64,000 nt of DNA from assembly GCA_017451265.1 (NCBI GenBank), contig JAFSPU010000003.1:248001-312000 (forward strand), written 5' to 3'. The notes beneath the pieces are model-generated. The model made no database searches and was not told where the DNA came from. It was given only the letters and a program-made list of their open reading frames with translations. The DNA comes from Clostridiales bacterium. GTDB lineage: Bacteria; Bacillota; Clostridia; Saccharofermentanales; Saccharofermentanaceae. Shown here piece after piece: positions 10,034-19,666 of this stretch. Both the position numbers and the translations under genes were made by a program. How positions within the stretch are numbered: the stretch's first letter is position 1; every line of letters begins with the position of its first letter.

Positions 10034-11650
10034 TCACTCCTCGTTAAATAATCTCCAGGATATAAGTATCGTCAGCCCCCACATGACAAGATAAGTTACT
10101 GCCAGAAGACCAATCAGCACTGTAAGTATAGCAGATATATCAGTCCCCATTGAAGCAGTAAGACCGCCGGTAAGTGCCTCAGAGGGAATCATTCCTATAA
10201 CAAGCAGAGCAACCATAAGCACATAGCGTGCGAACATCATGGAAAACTTACCGAACTGACGCAGAAGCTTAACGCACACTATACCCACAGTCTGAGCAAG
10301 AAGATCGAAGACCGTCATCATCACAATAAACGTAACACAGGGCAGCAGGCCGAAGTCGTTCCAGGCTACAAGCTTTACCATAAAGGCGCACACCACCGCA
10401 TCGAAAAGCATTTCGGGCACATCGGCAAGAAGGCACAGCATGAGTTTATATGAGGTCTTTTCAGGCACGATAAAGAAGTACGGACGTCCAAGTTCCATTA
10501 CGGTCTTCCCGCCTCCGAACACAATGGCATTAAGCACCATCATGGTGCATATGCCGATAACGATTACTATGACATCGAGGTCCTCCGGCATAATGCTGTC
10601 AGTTATGAGCAGAACTATAAGCGCGAACACCCTGTAGATCATTGCCACCTTGTTTATGAAGAACAATTTCGATGTCCTTAAGTTCTCGAACAGATGCATG
10701 TGGAAGAATGCCGTGGAACCCCAGCCTCTCTTATACACTTCCCTGCCGACGACCGCCGTTCTTGCGATGCCCGTATTAACGGCTTCGACTCCCGCCTGGC
10801 TTGCCTCTACGATCTCCACTATCCTGCTCGTATTAAGCACGGCAGTCTCATAGAAATCGAACTTTCCCTTGCGGTAGAGCAACACCACAGCGATCCATAA
10901 TACCGCATAAAGAACAACAACCACAGGAAGATACAAGCTGCTGCCACGAAGCATTCCCTTGTAGAACAATCCGATCCATCCTGCTATAGGGAACATATCG
11001 GCCCAGCCGGTATTACCTGCAATCGTAAGGTTAACGACGAGGCTTGCTTCGCGCACCGCATCGAATGAACCGTATATACCGATAAGATCCTTGATTACCA
11101 ATGCGATGAACAGTCCGTTAAGCATAAGAAGCCCTGCAACGGCAACGACCTTCGGCCATATCTTATCCGTAAACCTCGCACTGATAAAAGAAGTGATCAT
11201 GAATGTCAGTGACATGATAAAGAATGCCTCGACCACGAAGGCCGCCATATCAGCCGCCGTGAATCCGATCCACCACTTAAGCACGGGTGAATTGACACAT
11301 ATAAGCCAAATGAATACCAGCAGGCTTCCTACGCCGTACGGGAAAGACACGAACAGGTTGAATACTCTCGTGAACGGAGCTGCAAACTGGAATGTCATGT
11401 CAGCAGGATTATACCCGAGTATACCGCTTCTGAAGCCCGTCACGAATGCATAATCGAATGCGAGTATAAGCATCAGCGACAGCACGCCGAGGACAGTATC
11501 CTGCGAACGGGGAATCAGATTATACGGGATATCCTCCAGGTGCATTATCGTAAGAACAGCAGTAAAAATCCCGGCAACAGCAACTATGTCGGCTATGAGC
11601 CTTCTTTTGACCGTTATGAACATTCTGTACAGATATGCTCTTATCATCAT
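10034..11650 (-). CDS. ABC exporter permease, paralogue of 3899-5506
   Basis: A 538-residue polytopic protein with two hydrophobic blocks and a charged middle (KFDFYETAVLNTSRIVEIVEASQAG). It resembles the permease at 3899-5506 along its whole length: MIRAYLYR start, GFRSGILGYNPADMTFQFAAPFT versus GLKNGVVGFSTADVVYHMAGPFT, FFINKVAMIYR, GGGKTVMELGRPYFFIVPE, and LFDLLAQT. It has no ATP-binding gene beside it, so it presumably borrows the ATPase at 5518-6216 or another one. It is tightly packed with its neighbours (3-bp gaps on both sides). A second in-frame ATG follows the first directly. Confidence 0.78.
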   Translation of the reverse strand: MMIRAYLYRMFITVKRRLIADIVAVAGIFTAVLTIMHLEDIPYNLIPRSQDTVLGVLSLMLILAFDYAFVTGFRSGILGYNPADMTFQFAAPFTRVFNLFVSFPYGVGSLLVFIWLICVNSPVLKWWIGFTAADMAAFVVEAFFIMSLTFMITSFISARFTDKIWPKVVAVAGLLMLNGLFIALVIKDLIGIYGSFDAVREASLVVNLTIAGNTGWADMFPIAGWIGLFYKGMLRGSSLYLPVVVVLYAVLWIAVVLLYRKGKFDFYETAVLNTSRIVEIVEASQAGVEAVNTGIARTAVVGREVYKRGWGSTAFFHMHLFENLRTSKLFFINKVAMIYRVFALIVLLITDSIMPEDLDVIVIVIGICTMMVLNAIVFGGGKTVMELGRPYFFIVPEKTSYKLMLCLLADVPEMLFDAVVCAFMVKLVAWNDFGLLPCVTFIVMMTVFDLLAQTVGIVCVKLLRQFGKFSMMFARYVLMVALLVIGMIPSEALTGGLTASMGTDISAILTVLIGLLAVTYLVMWGLTILISWRLFNEE

Positions 11651-11653
11651 TAC

Positions 11654-12421
11654 TTACCCTGCCGTCTGTTTACGGAATAACACGGCCTTCTCTATCACGA
11701 ATATCAGATACGAGATGAGCACGATACTAACAAGATATATACAGACCTCAACGAGTATCCCAAATCTTGAAGCTATATCAGACAGAATAGTCTGAGTAGT
11801 CGGATAGAACGGACTGATATAGAACATATTAGGTTCCCTGACCGGATCATTAACAATAAACTTCGCCGCCACATTGATCACTTCAGCGGCAGCAGCCGTG
11901 ATTCCGAACATCACAAGAGCAGGAGCAAACGAAGGCTTTGACCTTCTCTTAAGAAGTATCAGGGCGATAACAGACTCACTGATTATCAGAGCATGATAGA
12001 TAAACGAGTGAACTGTAAATACAATCTCGTCCAGGAGCATATTCTTGGGAACAATAAGCGCCATAACAGCGCCGAAGAGCGAGAAGGTGCAAAGGTACAC
12101 CAGCATGCCCTCTCTGATCCTTCCCTTCGTGAAGAATACCAGAACAGAAAGATACATCGCGATCGAACAAAGCTGCCACGGGAAATAGACCAGGCTAATA
12201 GTCCCACCGAACATATAGCGGAAGCAGAACCACTGCTTGAACAATTCCGCAGCAACCATAAAGACTCCGAGAACAAACAGAATCTTTATCAGAACATCAT
12301 CTCTTCTGCGCCTGACAAGAAGAAAGAACACAACATTAAGGACAGCCGCCATCACCATAAGGATGATGTGGACATGACCGAACATTTGTGGACTTTCCGT
12401 AAAACAGACGTTAAGGTCCAA
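11654..12421 (-). CDS. YwaF-like (TMEM164-type) membrane protein
   Basis: A 255-residue protein with about seven membrane segments. The pattern (FGHVHIILMVMAA, LFKQWFCFRYMFGG, LVYFPWQLCSIAMYLSVL, SFIYHALII) matches the YwaF/TMEM164 family, in which conserved His, Gln and Cys residues in membrane segments suggest an enzyme, though the bacterial members have no established role. The start is TTG, preceded by TGAGG at an 8-nt spacing, only 18 bp after the nfnB stop; no ATG fits better. It is the third gene of the nfnA operon. Confidence 0.75.
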   Translation of the reverse strand: MDLNVCFTESPQMFGHVHIILMVMAAVLNVVFFLLVRRRRDDVLIKILFVLGVFMVAAELFKQWFCFRYMFGGTISLVYFPWQLCSIAMYLSVLVFFTKGRIREGMLVYLCTFSLFGAVMALIVPKNMLLDEIVFTVHSFIYHALIISESVIALILLKRRSKPSFAPALVMFGITAAAAEVINVAAKFIVNDPVREPNMFYISPFYPTTQTILSDIASRFGILVEVCIYLVSIVLISYLIFVIEKAVLFRKQTAG

Positions 12422-12439
12422 GTCTATATCCTCAGGTTG

Positions 12440-13834
12440 TTATCCCTTAGACTTGATGTACTCGTCGATACCCTTGGCTGCAGCCTTACCTGCACCCATC
12501 GCAAGGATAACAGTAGCAGCACCGGTAACGGCGTCACCGCCTGCGAAGACACCTTCCTTGGAGGTCTTACCGAATTCTTCGTCTGCTACGATACACTTCC
12601 ACTTATTGGTCTCAAGGCCTTCAGTTGTAGAAGCAATGAGCGGGTTCGGAGATGTTCCGAGAGCCATGATAACAGCATCAGTCGGAAGCTCGAACTCAGA
12701 ACCTTCGATGGCAACAGGTCTTCTTCTGCCGGAAGCATCGGGCTCACCGAGCTCCATTCTTACGCACTTCATTCCCGTTACATTGTTATCGTCATCCGTG
12801 AGGATCTCGATAGGGTTCGTAAGAAGCTCGAACTTGATACCCTCTTCCTTGGCATGCTCTACTTCTTCTGCTCTTGCAGGAAGCTCGGCAGCTGATCTTC
12901 TGTAAACGATGGATACTTCAGCACCTAATCTCAGAGCTGTTCTGGCAGCGTCCATGGCAACGTTACCGCCGCCGACTACTGCAACCTTAGCAGGCTTAAA
13001 GATAGGTGTATCAGCATCATTACGGAAAGCCTTCATGAGGTTGTTACGTGTGAGGTACTCATTCGCGGAGAATACACCCTTGGCATTCTCGCCGGGGATC
13101 TTCATGAACATGGGAAGACCTGCGCCGGAACCGATGAATACAGCCTCGAAGCCCTCATTCTTCATGAGCTCATCGACAGTAACAGACTTACCGATAACTA
13201 CATTTGTCTCGATCTTAACGCCCAGGGCCTTAACATTCTCTACCTCAGGAGCAACTACCTTCTCCTTAGGGAGACGGAACTCGGGAATACCGTATGTAAG
13301 AACTCCGCCTGCCTCGTGAAGAGCCTCGAAGATAGTAACGTCGTAGCCTAACTTGGCGAGGTCACCTGCGCATGTAAGACCTGCAGGGCCGGAACCGATT
13401 ACAGCCACCTTGTGTCCGTTGGCAGGAGCAGTAACCTTCATTCTGGTTCCCTCTTCCCTTGCGCGGTCAGCGACATATCTTTCAAGCTTACCGATGGATA
13501 CGGCGTCACCCTTGATGCCTCTTATGCACTGAGCCTCGCACTGTGTCTCCTGAGGACATACACGTCCGCAGACAGCAGGAAGTGATGAAGACTCTGTAAG
13601 GATCTCGTAGGACTTCTTGAAGTCTCTTTCCTTAAGAGCTGTTACGAAGCCCGGGATATTGATCTGTACGGGACATCCGCTTACGCATCTGGGGTTCTTG
13701 CAGTTAAGGCATCTTGCAGCCTCTACTACTGCTTCCTCTTCTGTATATCCGAGGCAGACCTCTTCAAAGTTAGTTGCTCTGATCTTAGGGTCCTGCTCGC
13801 TAATCGGTACTCTGTCAAATCCGGGTGCACCCAT
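12440..13834 (-). CDS. nfnB: NfnB / GltA-type NADPH-linked FAD oxidoreductase
   Basis: A 464-residue flavoprotein of the glutamate synthase small-subunit family. The N-terminal Fe-S region has CLNCKNPRCVSGCP and CGRVCPQETQCEAQC; then come an FAD-binding GSGPAGLTCAGDLAKLG, an NADPH-binding VGGGNVAMDAARTALRLGA, and a C-terminal FAGGDAVTGAATVILAMGAGK. Because the gene directly follows nfnA with a one-base overlap and no glutamate synthase large subunit is present, the best reading is the large subunit of the NfnAB electron-bifurcating complex, which couples NADH and ferredoxin to NADP+. The alternative, a stand-alone GltA-like protein annotated as glutamate synthase small subunit, is less likely. 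Confidence 0.9.
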   Translation of the reverse strand: MGAPGFDRVPISEQDPKIRATNFEEVCLGYTEEEAVVEAARCLNCKNPRCVSGCPVQINIPGFVTALKERDFKKSYEILTESSSLPAVCGRVCPQETQCEAQCIRGIKGDAVSIGKLERYVADRAREEGTRMKVTAPANGHKVAVIGSGPAGLTCAGDLAKLGYDVTIFEALHEAGGVLTYGIPEFRLPKEKVVAPEVENVKALGVKIETNVVIGKSVTVDELMKNEGFEAVFIGSGAGLPMFMKIPGENAKGVFSANEYLTRNNLMKAFRNDADTPIFKPAKVAVVGGGNVAMDAARTALRLGAEVSIVYRRSAAELPARAEEVEHAKEEGIKFELLTNPIEILTDDDNNVTGMKCVRMELGEPDASGRRRPVAIEGSEFELPTDAVIMALGTSPNPLIASTTEGLETNKWKCIVADEEFGKTSKEGVFAGGDAVTGAATVILAMGAGKAAAKGIDEYIKSKG

Positions 13835-14721
13835 TACTTGTCACCTCCGCAGTTTCCGCATCCGCCGTGATGCGTCTTTCCTTCTTCAAGAGCCAGAAGA
13901 GCCTCGCCCTCCTGAGTCTTATAAAGTCTCATTCTTCCCATAGCCTCATCGAAGTTAACCTTGTAACCGTCGAACTCAGGTCCGTCGATACAAGCGAACT
14001 TGGTCTCATCGCCGACTGTAAGTCTGCAGGCACCGCACATTCCGGTACCGTCGACCATGATCGGGTTCATTGAGACTATTGTGGGGATATCGAACTTCTT
14101 TGTGGTAAGCACACAGAACTTCATCATGATCATAGGTCCGATAGCAACGCACAGATCATACTTCTTTCCTTCTGCTACAAGGTCCTCTATGACCTTGGTA
14201 ACCATTCCTGAACGACCGTAAGAACCGTCATCAGTCGTGATATAAAGATTACCTGCTACCTTGCTCATCTCCTCCTCGAGGATAACAAGTTCCTTGGTCT
14301 TGGCACCGACGATAACGTCTGCATCGATACCGTGCTCATGGAGCCACTTGACCTGGGGATATACAGGAGCGGTTCCGAGTCCGCCTGCAACGAAGAGGAT
14401 CTTCTTTTTCTTAACCTCTTCAAGGTCATCCGTAACGAGTTCTGAAGGCTGGCCGAGAGGTCCTACTACATCGTGGAAACCCTGACCCTCCTCGAGGTCC
14501 ATCATTCTCTTCGTGGATGCACCGATCGTCTGAACAACGATAGTTATCGTTCCCGCCTCGCGGTCATAATCACAGATGGTAAGCGGAATTCTCTCTCCGT
14601 TCTCATCTATCCTGACGATCAAAAACTGTCCGGGCTCACAGTACTGAGCCACACGGGGAGCCTCGACATCCATGAGGAAGATCGAGGGGCACAGCACCTT
14701 CTTCTTCTTAATCAGATACAT
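13834..14721 (-). CDS. nfnA: NfnA: sulfide/ferredoxin-NADP oxidoreductase FAD subunit
   Basis: A 295-residue flavoprotein with the dihydroorotate-dehydrogenase electron-transfer subunit fold: FAD-binding RIPLTICDYD, VGPLGQPS, NAD-binding LFVAGGLGTAPVYPQ, and a [2Fe-2S] cluster region DGTGMCGACRL...KFACIDGPEF. This is the small subunit of NfnAB. After the usual end near RMRLYKTQE the protein has an extra tail with GGCGNCGG, a CxxC pair not expected in the family. It is first in the operon, with GGAGG before the ATG and a TAAAAT -10 some 50 bp upstream. The stop overlaps the nfnB start (TAATG). Confidence 0.9.
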   Translation of the reverse strand: MYLIKKKKVLCPSIFLMDVEAPRVAQYCEPGQFLIVRIDENGERIPLTICDYDREAGTITIVVQTIGASTKRMMDLEEGQGFHDVVGPLGQPSELVTDDLEEVKKKKILFVAGGLGTAPVYPQVKWLHEHGIDADVIVGAKTKELVILEEEMSKVAGNLYITTDDGSYGRSGMVTKVIEDLVAEGKKYDLCVAIGPMIMMKFCVLTTKKFDIPTIVSMNPIMVDGTGMCGACRLTVGDETKFACIDGPEFDGYKVNFDEAMGRMRLYKTQEGEALLALEEGKTHHGGCGNCGGDK

Positions 14722-14833
14722 AACTGATGGAACCTCCTGCTCAAAGGCATAAACTCATTGAATTTTATCACTTTACACAAAAGACTTCAAAGAATAATAT
14801 GACTTATATTATCTTTGCTCTCTTGGATACCCG

Positions 14834-15862
14834 ATGAATCTGCTTCGTACAAAAACAATTCTGTTCGGTTCTGTTTTACTGATAGCTCTGGGAGGCGCCG
14901 CCCTTTTTGTTATCCACAGAGAACTCGGCGGGCACAGCATTATCGAGGCTGTTAAAAATGCGGATTTTAAATGGCTTTTTATCGCTTTTGCATTCATGAT
15001 CATCTATTCGGTGTCAGACGGGCTTAACATCAGATCCTGTCTTAAACTTTCCGGGTATACAATCAGTTTCACTCAAATGATGAAATACTCATATGCGGGA
15101 TTCTTCTTCAGTTCCATAACCCCATCCTCGAGCGGAGGACAGCCGGGGCAGCTCTTCTTTATGTCCCGGGATAAGATCAGGATCTCTCATGCAACATTCT
15201 CACTTCTAAGCGCACTTCTCAGTTTTCAGGTTTCTGCAGTTATATGGGGAATCCTCGGCTTTTTCTTCATAATGCACAGGGACATATTGCCTTACGGTCG
15301 CTTCTCATTCCTTTTTACTGCAGGCTTTCTTCTGAATCTTCTCATAGTCACTTTTTTATTAATTGTTCTCTTTTTCAGAAAAGCTTCGGATTCTTTAGCG
15401 GGTATAACTATTCGGTTATTCAGAAGAATCAGTTCTAAACCGGGAACTAAGCATAGAATCCTTCGTTCATTCGTCACCTACAGACACGCTTCGGATCTTA
15501 TGAAAAAGAATCCGCCTGTACTTATGACTATGTTGTTCAGATCTTTTATACAGATTACGCTGTACCATTCGATCTCTTTCCTGTGCCTATGTTCATTAGG
15601 ATGCACCGGTCCCGACTGGTTTACGGCAGTCTGCGTACAGGGAGTCCTTTTCATGTCAGTCTCTTCGCTTCCGCTTCCGGGTGCATCAGGAATTACGGAA
15701 TACGGATACTCTCTTTTCTATTCAGACTTCATCCCCTCAAACAAACTCGGCGCAGCGATACTTCTGACGCGTTTTATGAGTTTTGTGCTTCCGCTTATAA
15801 TAAGCGGCCTCGGACTTCTCATCATTCAGTTAAAAGAGAATATACGGCGCATCAGATTATAA
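14834..15862 (+). CDS. Flippase-like membrane protein (LPG synthase TM / UPF0104 family)
   Basis: A 342-residue protein with about eight hydrophobic segments. The conserved block YSYAGFFFSSITPSSSGGQPGQLFFM and LPLPGASGITEYGYSLFY are the two glycine/serine-rich signatures of the MprF N-terminal flippase-like family (lysylphosphatidylglycerol synthase TM region). Only the membrane part is present, with no aminoacyltransferase domain. Members are thought to move lipids or lipid-linked sugars. Its 3' end overlaps that of the GT2 gene on the other strand by 37 bp. No convincing Shine-Dalgarno is seen before the ATG. Confidence 0.82.
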   Translation: MNLLRTKTILFGSVLLIALGGAALFVIHRELGGHSIIEAVKNADFKWLFIAFAFMIIYSVSDGLNIRSCLKLSGYTISFTQMMKYSYAGFFFSSITPSSSGGQPGQLFFMSRDKIRISHATFSLLSALLSFQVSAVIWGILGFFFIMHRDILPYGRFSFLFTAGFLLNLLIVTFLLIVLFFRKASDSLAGITIRLFRRISSKPGTKHRILRSFVTYRHASDLMKKNPPVLMTMLFRSFIQITLYHSISFLCLCSLGCTGPDWFTAVCVQGVLFMSVSSLPLPGASGITEYGYSLFYSDFIPSNKLGAAILLTRFMSFVLPLIISGLGLLIIQLKENIRRIRL

Positions 15863-16860
15863 CCAAAGCGATAAAGCGGATAACATATCCTGTGAGGCAT
15901 ACGGCGCAATGCTCCTATCGGATGCTGATAAAAAGGGCCTCTCGTAAATCTACGGTACATCACGGGGTTACGGAGTTCTATCTCATCAAGAAATGAGTCG
16001 ACCGCCTTCTCATCTTCCTTTGTATTTTTTCGAAGATAGAATGCCACTGTTGCCATGGTAATGATCTCAACATAGTACTGAAGATATTCAAGTTTATTAG
16101 CATTAACAACATCATTAATTCCGAGATCATAAAGAAGGATCCTGTTTACTTTAAGCTGCTGATCCATTCTGCTCAGCATTACTTTCTCGTTTACAGACTG
16201 ATCTTCCCTGCCTATAAAGTACCGGTAAAGATCGACATCCAGATAATACATGGTCTCAACCTTAGTCATGGGACTTAGTACATATATGTGATCAACATAG
16301 AATGTGTGCTTAGGAAGCACCATGCCGCATGTTCTCAAAAGGTCTGTGCGATATGTTGCAGAATGCATAAGGATATAAGAACCAAAGCTGAAATGTCCGA
16401 CTTCATCCCATCCGAAAACTCTTCCGCAAGGCAATGACCGCCGATAGTTGATAGAGCGGCTCCTTCCTTTCAGGACTTTCTCATAAACATAATTGGTTAT
16501 AACAAGATCTACAGGCGAATCTGACTGTGCCATCGTATCCAGAACTTTAATAAGGCTGATCAGAGCATCACGTTCAACCCAGTCATCAGAATCAAGAACT
16601 CGAAAGTATAATCCGCAGGCTTCATTGATTCCGGTCATAACTGCATCCCCGTGCCCGCCGTTCTCTTTATTTATAAGACGCACCGTATCAGGATATTCAG
16701 AAGCATATTCTTCAGCAATCCTTGCCGTATCATCAGTGGAACCGTCATTTATTATAAGTATCTCGATCTGATCTTTTACGGAAAGCAAGCTGTCTACTGC
16801 GCGCCTGATATAATCCTGCGAGTTATAACACGGAATCGCAACCGAGAGCAGCTTTGTCAT
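15826..16860 (-). CDS. Family 2 glycosyltransferase
   Basis: A 344-residue GT-A fold enzyme. It begins LLSVAIPCYNSQDYIRRAVDSLL, then ILIINDGSTDDT, NGGHGDAVMTGI and the catalytic-metal motif RVLDSDDWV. There is no membrane segment at the C-terminus, so it is probably cytoplasmic or peripheral. It is the last gene of the GH25/ABC-2 operon, 28 bp after the previous stop, with AAGGAAGG as ribosome site. Its role is likely in making a cell-surface glycan or glycolipid. The last 12 codons overlap the flippase-like gene on the other strand. Confidence 0.88.
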   Translation of the reverse strand: MTKLLSVAIPCYNSQDYIRRAVDSLLSVKDQIEILIINDGSTDDTARIAEEYASEYPDTVRLINKENGGHGDAVMTGINEACGLYFRVLDSDDWVERDALISLIKVLDTMAQSDSPVDLVITNYVYEKVLKGRSRSINYRRSLPCGRVFGWDEVGHFSFGSYILMHSATYRTDLLRTCGMVLPKHTFYVDHIYVLSPMTKVETMYYLDVDLYRYFIGREDQSVNEKVMLSRMDQQLKVNRILLYDLGINDVVNANKLEYLQYYVEIITMATVAFYLRKNTKEDEKAVDSFLDEIELRNPVMYRRFTRGPFYQHPIGALRRMPHRICYPLYRFGYNLMRRIFSFN

Positions 16861-16888
16861 TCAGATACTTGCCTTCCTTCGAAATCGT

Positions 16889-17929
16889 TCAAAAATAAAA
16901 CGGCAGGAACATCATGGATACAATCCTTAAGATGGGACTGTAAACAGACAGATTTATAAGAACGCCGCCAAAAAGGAACGAGAGTATAAGGTATGTAGGC
17001 AGCACCGCAGCAAAGATATTGCTCTTCGGAGAATGCGAAGGCACAAACACAATAACAGCAGCCACGAAAAACGCCAGAAGTATAGCAGCTATGCTGTATA
17101 TCAGAACATGAATGACCGAGAACTCCGCACTGCATATAAGGAAGCTTACGATTGATATAAGAACTATCGGTAACACATGGGTTGTAATAAGGATGAGTCC
17201 GATGAATACTCTTCCGGGTTTACTCATCTTAAGATAAAGCTTATTGTCACAATCATTAAGGAAAGAGAGCGCACCGATCAAAGCGGCCATCCAGATAAAA
17301 AAGCCTGCAAACTTATATACCGGGATTGCTAACTTAGTAGTCGTATTGATCTCGTTATATTCGATTTGCTCAAGAGATTCCAATCTGTATATACCTTCAT
17401 CGTTCAGATAAGAATCAAAGATTTCTCTGAGAGTGCTCTCATAACCTGCAGGAAAATCCTGTTCACGCGAACTTGCATTATGGATTATTATCCTGTAGGC
17501 AAAGTGAGGAAACAGCTTCATGAATATCTCTTCCGAAGACATATAATGCAAAGTAGATGACGGAGTCATAATAACTGTAATCTTCGGAGTCGAACGGATA
17601 GACACACCTTCTCTTATAAGGTTTTCCGGAAATATAAAACCGGTATTTGCCTTGCCGGAAGCGATATCTTCCAACATCTCCTCTTCACTGTAAACTTCGT
17701 AAAAATCAAAGATTGAGCCCATGTGACACAGTTCATCAACAACCTCTTCCGTTTCCTCATCATCATCAAGATTCAGTATCGCCACGGGAATATAGGCAGA
17801 AGCGCTCTGTGAAGGCACAACAACAGAAACTACAGCAAGAGCCGTAAGGATGAACGTCATGATGTATATATAGGGGTTGATCAAACTCCTCTTTGAGCAC
17901 AAATAAAGTCGGTTTAAAAGGAGTCTCAT
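16889..17929 (-). CDS. ABC-2 type permease (second of two)
   Basis: A 346-residue ABC-2 membrane subunit: one membrane segment near the N-terminus (about residues 20-42), a ~160-residue extracellular loop (IPVAILNLDDDEETEEVVDELC...), then a block of five segments from about residue 205 onward. This is the YhgE/DrrB-like exporter layout. It starts inside the last codon of the preceding permease gene (ATGA overlap). Together with the sister subunit and the ATPase upstream it should form a heterodimeric exporter. The substrate is unknown. Confidence 0.8.
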   Translation of the reverse strand: MRLLLNRLYLCSKRSLINPYIYIMTFILTALAVVSVVVPSQSASAYIPVAILNLDDDEETEEVVDELCHMGSIFDFYEVYSEEEMLEDIASGKANTGFIFPENLIREGVSIRSTPKITVIMTPSSTLHYMSSEEIFMKLFPHFAYRIIIHNASSREQDFPAGYESTLREIFDSYLNDEGIYRLESLEQIEYNEINTTTKLAIPVYKFAGFFIWMAALIGALSFLNDCDNKLYLKMSKPGRVFIGLILITTHVLPIVLISIVSFLICSAEFSVIHVLIYSIAAILLAFFVAAVIVFVPSHSPKSNIFAAVLPTYLILSFLFGGVLINLSVYSPILRIVSMMFLPFYF

Positions 17930-19014
17930 GAGAACATCGCCCCCACAGTTATATCTATAATGTACTTGAACGGATTATAAGGCGCACTCTCCTGCAGGAA
18001 CTTCGGCAGGAACTCCAGCGGCATCAGACCTCCGGCAAGATACATCATCACAGTAAACACGCTAAAAGAAACATAAGCAGCCGTTACGGGCGACCTGAAA
18101 AGATAACTTACTAAGGTAACCATTAAAGCAATAATGATCAGCACAGGTATCATCCTGTAAAGAGCCGCATAACTGACTCCTATCTTCGTAAACTTAAGTC
18201 CTGCTACCACCAGCACAAAAGACGCATACATCATAAAAAACACGGATGCACCCTCTATTCCGAAAAACGCCGCCGGATGAATACCGGACAGTTTGGCTCT
18301 GGCGATAAATGCGGGATTTGAGCCTTTGCAAAAATAGGAGAAAACAAATACAGAAAGAAGATAGATATAAACCAGAACAGCACCGGTTACTCTCTGGGTA
18401 AGCGTATAAGCAGTGATAGAATCTATCGTCTCGTAATCAAATATTCCGCCTATCCTGTCCATAGCAAATTCCAGCTCGCGGCTCCTGATATCACTCGCAA
18501 AATCTTCAGATGCCTGGTCATCAAGACCGATCTCATCGCAGAATGAATACACCGTCTGTGTACAAGCCTGACCGATACCGAGATCATTGGCAAGAACCAG
18601 CATTATATCCTTGACCACCTGCTCGTCGAAGGTCTCAGCAGATTTAAATACCACTTCGATTTCCGGGTTATTTCCATAATAGATACCCGAAAGAAAATTA
18701 TCGGGGATGATAAGGCCTGCAACAACATCACCTTCATCGACCATTTCCCTGACCTCTTCAGGATCATCACACTCATCAAAGGTTATGCTGTTCTCTATAC
18801 TGTTCATATGGGAAATAAAGCTGAAGCCGACCGAATTAAGCTGATTATCCGAAGGCATATAGAAAGCAACATGCACCATGGAAAATGCACCGTCTTTAAA
18901 CAGCACATTCTCAGCAAAGAATGCAAACGCCATAGCAGCGACTACCAGCGCAAGGAAATATGCTGCAACATATGGAAAGAAATGCAGGATCCTTTTTATC
19001 GAAGCTTTAATCAT
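17926..19014 (-). CDS. ABC-2 type permease (first of two)
   Basis: A 362-residue permease with an N-terminal membrane segment (about 13-35), a long extracytoplasmic loop to about residue 210, then six C-terminal segments including YLAGGLMPLEFLPKFLQ, the usual ABC-2 membrane end motif. It shares architecture with the next gene (16889-17929) and overlaps it by 4 bp; its own start overlaps the end of the ATPase gene by 8 bp. All three are therefore translationally coupled. Confidence 0.82.
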   Translation of the reverse strand: MIKASIKRILHFFPYVAAYFLALVVAAMAFAFFAENVLFKDGAFSMVHVAFYMPSDNQLNSVGFSFISHMNSIENSITFDECDDPEEVREMVDEGDVVAGLIIPDNFLSGIYYGNNPEIEVVFKSAETFDEQVVKDIMLVLANDLGIGQACTQTVYSFCDEIGLDDQASEDFASDIRSRELEFAMDRIGGIFDYETIDSITAYTLTQRVTGAVLVYIYLLSVFVFSYFCKGSNPAFIARAKLSGIHPAAFFGIEGASVFFMMYASFVLVVAGLKFTKIGVSYAALYRMIPVLIIIALMVTLVSYLFRSPVTAAYVSFSVFTVMMYLAGGLMPLEFLPKFLQESAPYNPFKYIIDITVGAMFS

Positions 19015-19636
19015 TGATTATATCTACAACCTGTCTGTTCTTATCTGCTTCAATACATTTTCCGTCTTTCAGGTGATAAACAGTATCACAATGACGGAAA
19101 ACTTCAGCTTCATGGCTTGCAATAAAAACGATTCCGCCGTCAGCCTTGAATGAATCTATGAACTTTAATATGTCGCTCTTTGCAGGAATATCGAGAGCCG
19201 CGAGAGGCTCATCCATTAAAAGTATATCGGGGCCCGTGATAATGACAGAAGCAAGAGCCAGACGCTTCTTCATACCACCGGACATATTGCGAACTTTAAC
19301 GTTAATAAAATCATTGACCTTAAGTATGGACAGCTTCGGACCGTTTATTGCCTTCAAGATGTCATCCTTCTTCATGGAAGTCCACATAAGAAGATTATCG
19401 TAAGCCGTAAGCTCATCTATCAGGGCATTCTCCTGCGTAACGAAGCCGATCTTTCCTTCAGTGGTGATCTTGCCGGAAGCCGGCTTCTTGATACCTGCGA
19501 TTGCTGAAAGGAGCGTAGACTTACCGGAACCGTTAAGTCCGAGCAGGCCGATGCACTCTCCGTTTGAAGCCTTGATATTAACGTCTTTAAGAACTGTCTT
19601 CTTATACTTAACACTGACATTCTCTATCGTTATCAT
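19007..19636 (-). CDS. ABC transporter ATP-binding protein
   Basis: A 209-residue ATPase: Walker A GLNGSGKST (about residues 33-41), Q-loop GFVTQENAL, signature NMSGGMKKRLALA, Walker B ILLMDEPLAALD, and H-loop IASHE. It partners the two ABC-2 permeases that follow. It begins 30 bp after the GH25 lipoprotein gene on the same strand, so the lysozyme, transporter and glycosyltransferase genes probably form one transcription unit. Confidence 0.92.
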   Translation of the reverse strand: MITIENVSVKYKKTVLKDVNIKASNGECIGLLGLNGSGKSTLLSAIAGIKKPASGKITTEGKIGFVTQENALIDELTAYDNLLMWTSMKKDDILKAINGPKLSILKVNDFINVKVRNMSGGMKKRLALASVIITGPDILLMDEPLAALDIPAKSDILKFIDSFKADGGIVFIASHEAEVFRHCDTVYHLKDGKCIEADKNRQVVDIIND

Positions 19637-19666
19637 CCTTATCCTCCATCCCTTACGGTCTGCTGA

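Noticed and set aside
11993-12895. A 300-codon open frame on the plus strand
   Set aside because: It is antisense to the YwaF-like gene and nfnB, has no ribosome site and its translation is low in hydrophobic order and rich in His/Ser/Arg; it is a shadow of real genes.
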